From Atrichornis clamosus (lineage: Eukaryota > Chordata > Aves > Passeriformes > Menuridae), in contig WBMZ01011674.1 of assembly GCA_013400975.1 (NCBI GenBank), forward strand, positions 1 through 64,000: a stretch of 64,000 nucleotides of DNA, read 5' to 3'. Numbering within the stretch: position 1 is the stretch's first letter; each line of letters begins with the position of its first letter. The notes beneath the pieces are model-generated. The model ran no database searches, was not told the origin of the DNA, and was given only the letters and a program-made list of their open reading frames with translations. The translations under genes and the position numbers were made by a program. Positions 1-10,700 of this stretch are shown piece after piece.

Positions 1-155
1 ACAGGCAGGGCGCGCGCAGGCGCCGCGCGCACGCACCCCGCAGCCCCGCCCGCGCCGGAGCCCCCACGTTACTTTGACGGACAGCTCCGCCGCTCCGCTC
101 TTCTTCCCGCCGACCTTCCCCGCCCCCCGCGGCGCCGCGCGCCCCGCGCCCTCCC

Positions 156-336
156 ATTGGCCAGCGCGGAGGGCTCCCGCCGCTCCGCCAGAAAGCGCTT
201 CCCAGCGAAAGCCGAGAGGCGGCGCGACGCCGCCTCTCGCCATTGGCCCGCGGGGCCGCGGCGCGTCACGGCCCCACGTTGGCGGCGGGGTCGGTGATTG
301 GGCGGACGCCCCCCCGCGCGGCGGCGTGGGCGGGGC
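156..336. promoter_or_regulatory. TLE1: Proximal promoter: three inverted CCAAT boxes and a GC box
   Basis: ATTGG (inverted CCAAT) occurs at 156-160, 242-246 and 297-301, and a GGGCGGGGC GC box at 328-336. Inverted CCAAT boxes in TATA-less CpG-island promoters are typical NF-Y sites, and GC boxes bind Sp/KLF factors. The cluster suggests that transcription starts downstream, roughly after 360. The motifs are seen directly; the promoter role and the factors are inferred. Confidence 0.55.
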
Positions 337-610
337 CGCGCGGCTGGTTAGCCGGCGGAGTGTGAAACCGCGTGCTAATGTAAGCGGCGCGGGCGAGCTT
401 GGCGTGTCCAGCTCGGCCACGGCCGCGCTCCGGTCCTGCCGAGCGCCGCCCGCCAGGCCGCCGCCTCGGCTTCTCCTTGCCCTTGGCCGGCGCGGAGGGG
501 ACGGGGGAAAGGAAGCCGGTGGTGTTCCCGTCCGCTCGGGTTCGGATTTTTCAACCTGGGAGAACTTTATCCCGGTCGGTGAGGAGCGGCGGGACACCGC
601 GGAGGTGAGG

Positions 611-673
611 ATGAGGATGCTGCTACTGCTGCTGCTGTCGCCGCGATATATCGCGCTCGGGGATCTCTGGTGA
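611..673 (+). other. Candidate 20-codon upstream ORF
   Basis: ATG at 611 opens a 20-residue frame ending at TGA 671-673. Residues 4-9 are all leucine, encoded by a CTG-rich run, and a second in-frame ATG lies at 617. It could act as a translated uORF only if the transcript starts upstream and if the candidate leader intron 605-905 is retained. No conservation can be judged here. Confidence 0.25.
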
Positions 674-785
674 GACGTGCGGCTCCCAGATGCGCGCCCG
701 CCTGGAGAAGGCTGTAGTGGTGCCGTTGCACGAAGGAGCTTCCCATCAGATTTATCCGTGATACGGACGCTTTCATTTTTTTATT

Positions 786-824
786 CTTTCTTTCTTTCTT
801 TCTTTGGGTTGTTTTTTTTTTTTT
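786..824 (+). repeat. (TTTC)n microsatellite followed by T13
   Basis: A short TTTC tandem run at about 786-804 is followed by GGGTTG and an uninterrupted T13 at 812-824. It is a simple pyrimidine tract inside the CpG island. It could serve as the polypyrimidine tract of a leader intron ending at 905, or may be only a microsatellite. Confidence 0.8.
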
Positions 825-1714
825 AAATCTTCCCCGACGGGGCTGGTTGCTTGGACGGTCGGGCGAGCAGGGCATCTTGAGCGATTTGCTTTCCTTTTGT
901 CCTAGGGACTTCTCTGCAACTAACGGAAGAGCCTGTGCTGCGTGTGTGGTACCCTTTCCTCTGCCCTCCAGCGTTTCGTGCATATGCTGTTGGAGCTGCT
1001 CCGATCGGGGACGGCTGTGCAAGAGCCCCCGCCCGCCTCCTTCCTCCTCCTCCTGCCTTCCTCCCTTGTTCATCCTTCTGTGTCTTGCCGGTGACCTGGC
1101 CCCTGCGCCGACGCCTGGGAGCAGCGCGTCCCTCCCTGGAGACTTTCTCTCGCCTCCTCGGCTTGCGACGGTCCTGCCGCTGCCACTGTGTCCCGGTCCC
1201 TCCAGCTGGATTTTCCCCTTTTAAAAAGGGGCAGAAGTGGGTAGAGGAGTCGCCTCCGCTCGGGGTTTCCGGCCTTACAGTCGTATCGACCACTTGCGAG
1301 TCCGTGAAGGGGTTTATTCACTCCCGCTGCGGGGCGGCTGTTGCCTTCCCCCTGCGCCCCGTCGGGTCCCGTCCCGCCGCGCCCGGGCGTTGCGGGCGCC
1401 GCCCACCGGTCGAAGCGCCGCCGAAAGAGCGCGGAGCGGTGGTGACCGTCCCGAGCGCGGCCCGTCCGCCTCTCCCGGCCACCTCCAGTCCTCCCCGGAA
1501 CGACAGCAACAAAGGACGCCGCGGCTGGAGGATGTCCCCGCGGCGGGGTCACTGAGCGGCGCCTCGCTCTGCCTCTGTCCGAGGCCGCGGAGGGAAGTGG
1601 CCGACGGGTGTCGTCGCTCCTGTCCCCTCGGCGCACCGGGTGTGAAGCCGGGGCAGGGCGGGGAGTCTCGCCGCGAGAACCGCGCTGCGAGGGGGACTCG
1701 CCGCGGTTGGAGCC

Positions 1715-1738
1715 ATGTTCCCCCAGAGTCGGCACCCC
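1715..1738 (+). CDS. TLE1: TLE1 coding exon 1 (residues 1-8)
   Basis: The exon encodes MFPQSRHP, the characteristic TLE1-type start; TLE4 begins differently, around MYPQTRHP. ATG at 1715 has a purine at -3 (G1712) in GGAGCCATGT, an adequate Kozak context. The exon ends in phase 0 at a consensus donor GTAAGT (1739). The transcribed exon extends upstream into the GC-rich leader. Confidence 0.95.
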
Positions 1739-4700
1739 GTAAGTACGACTTGGGCCGCTGCTCCGCGGGTCAGGGGCGCGGGCCGGACGATTCGGAGCGC
1801 ACCTGGGGCTCCCTTGGAGTAGCGGGGGAGAGAGAGAGGAAGGCGCCCTCACAAGTTCATCCCCTACGGGATGGAACGTCTCATTCTGTCTGCCGGAGTG
1901 GCCCCCTCCAATTTTATTTTTTTTTGCGTGGACAACTTATTTGCCTTGGGAATGACGGCGGGGGGTCGCCGCCGGGCCAGGCAGCATCCGCCGAATACAG
2001 TGCTCGGAATGGGGCTGGCTGTGCCGCCGCGGCAGGGGTCGGCGGGGAGGAGCCGGCACGCCCCGCTTTTCGTATAGACTGCGGCGGCAGGAGCGGGTGG
2101 GTCGGAACCGGAGCGCGGTTAACCTCGCCCCCACCGCAGATGAGGGACGGGAAGGTGGGTAGCAAGTGCTCAGAACCCCGGGGCAGGGGCGGACCAGGCC
2201 GGGCGCTCTATCCTTCTCGCCGGCCCGGCCGCGGTGGGCAGCGCCGCTCCCTCTTCCCCACGGGGCGGCCGCGCAGTGTCTGAACGTGCATCTCTCTCCC
2301 GTGCCGCCATCGTGCCAGACCCCGCACCAGGCTGCGGGCCAGCCTTTCAAATTCACCATCCCGGAGTCGCTGGACCGCATCAAGGAAGAGTTCCAGTTCC
2401 TCCAGGCGCAGTACCACAGGTGAGCGCCGACGGGCCGCGCCGGGACCAGGGACTGCCGCCCGGTCCGTAGCCGGGCGCGGGGGCTGTACCGAACGGGCGC
2501 ATCCAGGCGGTGGCGTGCGGCGTCGCGGCTGAGCCCCGCCGCGGGACCCCGACGCGCCGGTGACGGAAGCGCGGACAGCCCCGGTCCCTGGCGAGGGCAC
2601 GGGGTGCCGGGAGGACGGGGCGCCCAGGGGGAGACAGCCCTGCCCTGCGCCGGGCCGTGCTCCCCGGGCAGCTGCAAAAGGGTGGTGATATCGAAGCGGG
2701 AGCGTTCGGCACCTGTGTGCCTTTAAAGAAACAGTATTTTTAGGGACCTTTATGTGGAGGGGTCATTTTAGTATATCGAGAGAAGACCTGCGCAAATGCT
2801 GTGGCACAACGCGTTAAGGAGGCTATTTCTTATGTTTGCTCATTTGTGTGTGGTAATGCAAAAATTAATAAAACACGAACGTCCTGTGGTTAAGAGCCAG
2901 GGAGAACAGTTAAAGCACACAAGTACTTGGAGTAGTAACATAAAGTTGACCTGAATCCATGGAAGCCGTGGGATGCGCTCCTCGTTTCTGTGCTGCCCTT
3001 TAGAAGTTCTTTGTTGGGTGTATATTTTCTGCTGAGGTCCTTTCAGAGATTTAGGGTATGGTTCTTTCTTACGCTGGGAAACTGGCGTTAAGAAGCATTA
3101 ATCTTCTTTAATTTTGCACTTATGTGCACCTGGAGTATTTGGAGAGAAGTAAAAGCTTTGTAGGTTTCCCAGTTAGAAATCACTTGGTTTTGGTTAGGCT
3201 TCCTCTTCCTTTACCTGTGATACTGTAGTCATGTCAAATCATTAACTTGCTGAAGCCATTTATTGCTTAAGAATTACAATATAAATTCAAAACATTCGGC
3301 ATCATAGCTGTAAGTGAAAAATGCTGATTGCACATTGTTTTGTAGAATGCTCACAAGTATTATAAAAAAACCCAAATCAGTTTGACAGAAAACAAAGGGA
3401 ATGCTGAAGCTCTTAGTGAAAGTAGTCAGAATTATACTATTATTTGTAATGAGATATGCAGGTGCCAAATGCAACTTATTTTTGTTTATGAATACAAAAA
3501 TGGAAAAGAAACTTGTCAGTAAATGATATAGTTACTAATTTTCAAGCTGTGGGCAAGGTAACATTTGCTAGAGTGTATTTAAGGTAAGAAATTATGCTCA
3601 TTGTAATTGTAAACGTGAGTGATGTTACTTGGCAGTAATTTACTGAATGCCGTATAGAAAGAAATGCCTGTTTTATCTGTTTTACTCCTGAGAAGTGCTT
3701 CAGAGAATTTCAGATCCAATTCGAACTTGAAAGTTGGAGCACTTAGTAACATCTCTCTGTCAAAGCATGAGGAATGGATGTGTTTAGGTTCTGGAGACAG
3801 TTTTAGCCTCGTACAGCACCCATGAAATGTTCTTTAAATTTTGTCTTCGACCTCTTTATTTGAGGTGTGAATTTAGGCTTTCTCTCTCTATTGCAAGTTA
3901 GTTTATGAGGTTTTTTTTAATTAGCAGCTTCTGTCAAAATACAAACAGAGTGGGTAGATGTCAAAACAAATGACATAAGTTACATTAAAGCATGATCTAT
4001 TTTGTAGCCTTAAATTGGAGTGTGAGAAACTGGCAAGTGAAAAGACGGAAATGCAGAGGCATTATGTGATGGTAAGTATATTTGTTTTTATCTTTATTTC
4101 AGTAAATATCTCTTTATACAATGCAAGTCAGCATAAAAAAATAATGAATGCTCATTTGTTTGCAGTACTATGAAATGTCGTATGGATTAAACATTGAAAT
4201 GCACAAACAGGTAAGACATTTTGTTTTCTAAGCCACAAAATCTGGAGTCTGTGGTGCTTTTAAGTGTAGCTGTGCTGTTTATGTTCAGAGGACTGTATCA
4301 TGTGTCTGAATCAATAGCCTGATTTGTAGCCTGATTAGCAGACCTTTGCCTACCTCCTGTCAAATGATTAGGTTAAGCAGCAAGGTCTATGTGGTATTGG
4401 TCCTGAAAGACGTTGGCATAAATAGGAAAGGTGTTGTGTCTGGTTTTAAAAATATAATTCAGTACTTTACAAGTTTGGAGTTTTTTGGATTGGTGGGGGG
4501 TTTTTTTTGTTTGTTTTTTTTTGTTGTGTGTGTGTTTTGGGTTTTTTTTAAGTTTTATTTTTGTTTGTTTGTTTAGTGGTGAAGGCTCTAATATGTAGAA
4601 CTGATCTTACGTCCATGTAGCATATGTAGTGATAGTTACTCAAATCCTTGCCTTATAAAGGTATGAAGAGATTGGAAAGCTCTAGTTATGACTATGAGTT

Positions 4701-7700
4701 TGCAAGTTCCCATAAAATTTACACTTATGGCCACTATAATGGTGAATAAAAAGAGTATTGAACTGGAACAAGACACTAAGGACCTCATAAGAGAAGAAAA
4801 GCTAAATGATTGCTGAGCCCAGAGGACCCTCAATTGAGTAGTCATTGTCTGCCAAATAAAGCATTAATGGCAGGGTGTAAGTATTCTGTAGATATGCTGA
4901 CATTCACTTTTTCATCAAGATGCTAGTACAATAAGTCTTTCAGAAATCGATGGCCTCTTAAAAAAATTATCATTAGATGAAGTTGCACAGTTGGACACAT
5001 TTCAAAGTGCAACAATACAATTCTTTCTTGATGTGTATGTGCTATTTCATCTAAAACTCTTGTTTCATTAAATTAAAGAGCATGGCTGACCGGCTAGGGC
5101 ACAGCGAAGAAATTGATTAGTTCAGGCTTCAGATCTTCAGTATATTCAGTATATTCATTAAGCAAGTGAATTACGGAGTTGAATTTTGCTTTTGTAACTC
5201 TGAACTCTTTTATTTTTTTGTTTTGTTTTGTTTTTCTCTAAAAATATTATATTTGGTATGGTGGCATTGTAGTTCCATGATAACTTTCTGTCTGCAAAGC
5301 TGGGTAGGTATTCTTTTGGGTTTTGGAGGTATGCTTGTTTCAATTCAAAATGCTGTTAAAAGAAGAAGTATTTTGACAACTTTTTTTGTTGTTGTTTTTT
5401 TTCTTTTTTTTTTTTTGGTAGTAATGCACCAAATAGGTAAATGGAATAGCATGCTTCGTATTTGGCTTCATTTTGTACTGTTGCTTAATTAATTTTCTTA
5501 TGGCTTGTGTTTTAGAAGGATATCAGTTTTTCTGTGAAGTGACTTTTCCTGTCTTTGTGATCTGTAGATTTTTTTTTTCCTTGGGTTTTTTCTCTTTAAC
5601 TTCTTTTCTCTTTAACTTCTTAATGTACTGAAACCTGTGAAGAAGCCAACATCTGTATAAGAAGCTTATATGCTGCAAAATGGATGTTATTTTCAGGTGT
5701 TCTCTGAAGAGAATGTGTGACTTCAGTCAATGTACAAGGAATTAATTTTAGATAAAATTAGTTAAAGCCACAGGATTCAAGTATGTGAGAATTAAGGTTT
5801 TCACTTTGACCTTAACATATGTGTCAGGGTTTAATATTCTATATGTACGGCAACTAGAATTATGTACCCAGTAGGCAGAGATACTTCGGAAGCTCTTAAG
5901 ATTTATGACAGAGCAATGTATCTGTGTTGCCTTTAGTGGGGCAGAGTAGTGCACAGTTGCTCTGTGTGTGCTGTTAAGAAAATAATTGCTTTGGATATGG
6001 GTCTCAGATACTATGCTTTTACACGTCAAGCAATTCTAATTTCTGGTAAAAGTAGCACCTTCATGTTAAAGACTCTTTATTTAGATGCCTGGAGTGAGGA
6101 TGCCAAATGGTGTTGCAGTTCAGTACGTAGGTGGCCTTAGGTTACAGGAAACAAAAAAAAACACCCTAACAATGGCATTCTTCTGAATTTCCACTGCTAA
6201 CGATAAGTTCCGAGGAGGCTTTTGACAGATAGTAATCATAATTCTTATTAACTGGTGACGTCTACCCCCAAGGGTGTAGCCAGGCTCAAATTGATGCTTT
6301 TTGCTGGCTGATCACCAGCATGGCCTAAGTGCTCATTATGTTGTAGAAAGGGCCTTTGGAGCTCTCATTACGTTTGACAGGAATTCTCTCTAGGGGAAAA
6401 CTGGGCATTAGCTAGACTCCTGACAGGCTGAAATTATTCCTGCTTTATGGCTTATAACCAAATGCTAGCAAGGCGTCATCAGGGGACGCAAAAAATTGTC
6501 ATTTCTGACAACATCTTTGTTACTGGAAAATGCAATGATGGGGAAACTTTCCAGTGAACAAGCTTTAACATTTTTAAGGTCTTCCTCCTGTTTGGATGCT
6601 ATACCTGCTCTGTGTGAAATTCTTCAAACTGCTTGGACTGCTGTTAGAAAAAGAAAAAGTTTACACTGCAGCAGTGTTTATTTATGGAGTGTGGTGTGTA
6701 CATCACTGTTAAGGTACAGTCACTTAGATAAAATGAAGTACTTGCATATCAATGAAAAGGTTGAGTTCCTGTACTGATAGATTTGTGTCAGCAGTTCCGT
6801 CTTCATTTAATTTAGTATTCTATTATAATTTGAGTACAATAAAGTTAGTCAAGACTTGAGTGTTGTTATAAACAGACTTAACCGCGGTGAGCTTTCCATA
6901 CACAATACAGCTAGATTGGCAGAGCTTTTCATTTGCATTTAAGTCCAGAAATGGTCATGGTAAGGCTTCCCTCACAAATTTAGCTATGGTACTTTGCAGT
7001 CTTTAATTGCATAAAGTGTGCTTAAATTAAGGTGCTGCTGCATTTCAGCCAGCTGAAGAGTGGTCAGGAAAGAATCTTTTTGATGTATTTATGATTGGTT
7101 TATATTTGGTTTTATTTGTTTGTTTTGTTCTTTTTCTGCATGGGTTTTAAAATTTGTCAAAGAATTTAAAAGATTATTCTGAAGAGCATGTTTTATGTGG
7201 ACACTTAACACTGTGTTCTTAGAAATTATTTTAAGGTGAATTGTTACTGACCAAGTTTTGCATTCCTGAAACAGAAACAACCACCTGAGGATTTGTTTAG
7301 GTAGGTGTAGGTTGATTTAGATATTGTTTTCATATGTGTCAAGAAGACAGAATGAATAAGAACATTGTGTGGTCTTAAGTTTTCTTTTTTGTGTTATACT
7401 GTCCAAGTTAGATTTTCCCCAATGTGAAATCTGTGGCTGGCAAAGCAGATGAATCAACTGCTAGTGCCAAGATGAAGAGTTGGTTGGGTGTTAAAAATCC
7501 TGCTGTACTTAGAGTTGCTGCCCTTGGCTCCTAGGGCAGCACGTCTTTATTTTTGCCAGCTCTGCTTGTCATCTTCTGTCATAAGTCAGAAGATAAGGTT
7601 TCCTGTGCATTTAATGTCTGGATTGTTTAGGTGCAAGATTATCTTTTGTTCACTGGCAGGCAGCCAAAGAAAAGAAATTCATCAGTGCTGAACCAACTGA

Positions 7701-10700
7701 CAGACTTACAGTCTAGGTTTCTGCTATCCCAGCAGTTATGGCAATGTTTCCTGCTCTTTGGGTGGGTTATTTTGATCTCCGTGACCTGCCTGGAGGCAGA
7801 CCTGTCATTCATTACCTTGCCTGTTGTAGAAAAGTATACAAACTCCAAAGCTGCATTTTGTTAACCAGTTGTACAAGAGTTAAGTGTCCATATTACCCTG
7901 GACTGTTCAGTGGAATAATTTCTAATGCTTTACAGCAAAGGACAGAATCTTCTAATGATATCTCATTAGAACATCAGTCTTCAGGAGTGGGTTAAACAGG
8001 AGGGAATTAAGGAGCTTAGTTAGCTCTCTACAGCTCCTGAGTAGGATGGCTGTGCTGTTGAAAGGGATTTAAAGATAAATGAATTTTTTTTTCTTTTTTC
8101 CTACACTTTAATTATTTGAATGAAAAACTCCTTAAGGTATTGGTGGTGTGCAGTGAATGTTTCAAGAGCATTTTACAGTTGCCAAAGCCACATAAGACAT
8201 GCAAAACTTCTTTTCATTTAAAAGAGGAAATGGTAGGATTGATTATGGCACTGTATTTTCTCTCAAAAAATTGTACTTATTCTACAAATACTTGGTTTCT
8301 AAATAAGTACAGTTGTGTCAGCAGTGTAACCATTTCAACCACAAATAGAGTTGCCAGTTTGAAACAGGAGAAAAGGCTAGAGTAATGACCTCAACTTTCA
8401 TGACTTTTGAACCATGTTTCAAGCTCGAGGCCAGCATTATTGTGAAGGAGTTATCTGACAGATTCAGGGCACTGTGAAGCACACCTCCGTGTGGCTTTCA
8501 GATAACCACGTTGTCAGATACCATCTATTATGTCAACTCTGCATAGAACTTAATTTGAAAGTGTGTCACAGTGTAAACACTGTGCATATGTTAAATAGTG
8601 CCTGGTCATCTCTCATTTTAGATCTGGTCTACCAGATTTTGGGTTCCTTACGGAGCCAGCGAGGGGAAGGAACCCTATTCTTACCAGCTACATTGTTAAA
8701 CTTCCCTCGCCTTGCTGGAGCTTGCATTGCCACATGTCTGTTGTACTGCATGTGGAGGGAAGGAAAATAAAAACTCCTGGCAATTTTTGGGGTAGGGGAT
8801 AAATAAGAGTGAAGATGCGTTGTGACAACAGATTCAGTGGGGAATGCTTCATGGTTTTCCTCCTTCTGCTGGTTGTTATACCAAATCAAACTGAGCATTT
8901 GAATTGCCTTTCTTCCCTTTCTACTTAAGTGTTTGAAGCAAAATGGTAAAATTGCAGTGTCTCCTGTGCAAAATGGAAGATTAGGATCATTTAGGTTTGA
9001 TAGATCACCATTGGCATACAGTAAAAGCCTTTAAAACCTATTTTGGGTCAACTGGCACTTATCAGAGGACTGCACAGTACCTGTTACTTTAAAAAAGATA
9101 ATAGCTTTGATTAGAACTAATGAAATTGCCTTTCCACTTGGGGTAGGATTTAGGGATATATAATGGCAATTATGTCAGACACTACTATTTTCATCTTCTG
9201 CATCACACTTCTTCAGTTGAATTCTTAAGTGTAGGTATTTAAACAATAATAGTTGCTCACATAGTTCCTTTCAGAAGCAGAAAAACAAAGGCAGGAAGAA
9301 TTCATATTTTTTTCATCATTTATTTGTCAAAACAGATAGTTTAACAGATCAGTCTTTATGATTATTTGTAGGCTATTGCCTTTAAAGTTCTTGCAAGTTG
9401 GCCCCAAAGTCAAGCTGAACTTGCAACCTGTGTTCCTGTAAGTGTTAAATTTCTACTTTAAATAGTTTTCTGGAGGTAATATTGCATGACATGTCAGGGC
9501 AGCACTTTCTAGTGTTTGACCTGCCCTTATTGTGAAGAATTTTATCCTTCACCAGCTGGGAGTTTGCCTTTCCGCACTGGTGACCACCATGTGCCTTTTG
9601 TTCTTGTATTGTGCACCTCTAAGAAGGAGCTGACATAGTCTTCTCCACAATCACCTCCTTGTCAGCAATGAGATCTTGTCTCCCAGTAATCCCCTTCTCC
9701 TTGAAGCTAATCAAATCTGTTTTCTCCCTGGTATGATGTGCTCGGATCGCCTGATCATCTTACTGGTGTCACTTAGTGGCTTCAGTTTAGCAACGTCTTC
9801 CTTCCTGCCAAACAAGGGGACCAGAAAGGGGAATTATTCCAATCACCCAGTCGATTACAGTCATACTACTGCATCCTCCTATGAGGTGTAGCCTTCATCA
9901 GCACGTGAGTGCGGGGGCTGATGCATATTCAACTTGGTCCCCAGGGCCGTCCTGCAAAACTGCTTTCTAGTGTATTTCCACCACTACTGTGCTGTTGTGG
10001 GGAGAAGGTTGTTCCTGATGTAGGACAAGCACCAGCCTTTGTTTACTTTGAAGCTCTTTTCCACTCTCTTTATTTGATAGCCCCTGCTTCTGAGGATAGA
10101 AACTGTTGATGCCTAGCTGCATTTTCAATGGAGTCAAAATGTTTATACCTCTTGCAGCCCATCTGTGTTGATTCCTTTTCAGGTTGAGCAGTCCCAGATT
10201 AAACAGTTGTGTAGCTTTCTTTGATCATTTTCTTTGCTTTTAATTCCACCTTTTTAATTTTTAACTTAGCCTTTTGAAATAAGGGAACTAGAACTGCATG
10301 CAGTTCTCAGAAGGCAGGTGAACCAGAGATTTGTATTACTACCTTCTTCTGTTTTCTGGATGGTTTTGTTCATTTGTTTCCTTATTTTTCTTTTTCTTTT
10401 TTTTCTTTTTCTTTTAAATGTTTTTTCTTCGTCATCCAAGTTTTCGCTTTTGACTGTCATGAAATGCTGAACTGCTGGAGTCCCCTTTCGCATTTGAGTT
10501 ACTGCTCATGAATCATACTTGCAAGCTCAGGAGACATCATTTTACATGGCTAGGGCTGTCTACTCCCAGTGTGTGTAAATTTCATTTATATATTATTCTT
10601 TTCATTGCTCACTTACACTTGTAAGGTCTCTTTGCAGTTCTTTAGCCTTTGTTTTTACTTTCTTATGGAGTAAAATAATGTATTTTTGTTTCCTTACAGG

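Larger units (their letters stand above)
361..1714 (+). other. TLE1: Putative long GC-rich TLE1 5' leader
   Basis: This stretch lies between the CCAAT/GC-box cluster and the start codon at 1715. It contains several upstream ATGs, for example 611 and 617, a (TTTC)n/T13 pyrimidine tract at 786-824 and a G-rich run at 1638-1663. Long open frames here reflect GC-rich composition and no protein family is recognised in them. A donor-like GAG|GTGAGG at 605 and an acceptor-like TTTTGTCCTAG|GG ending at 905 would permit a small leader intron. The true 5' end is unknown. Confidence 0.4.
1..2720. promoter_or_regulatory. TLE1: CpG island spanning the TLE1 promoter, exon 1 and exon 2
   Basis: The first 2.7 kb is very GC-rich with dense CpG dinucleotides. 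It changes abruptly to AT-rich DNA at about 2,710, after exon 2. CpG islands of this kind mark promoters of broadly expressed vertebrate genes, and the first TLE1 coding exon lies inside it. No TATA box is obvious, which fits dispersed initiation. Short interruptions such as the pyrimidine tract near 770-826 are AT-rich. The transcription start site cannot be fixed from sequence alone. Confidence 0.9.

Noticed and set aside
74..673. 199-codon open frame in the CpG island, + strand
   Set aside because: GC-rich DNA has few stops. The translation is low-complexity Ala/Pro/Arg/Gly with no domain, and it overlaps the promoter motifs. Only the short 611-673 tail is kept, as a possible uORF.
1070..1852. 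260-codon open frame on the minus strand across TLE1 exon 1
   Set aside because: Composition is typical of CpG-island shadow frames, no family is recognised, and the + strand exon fully explains the constraint.
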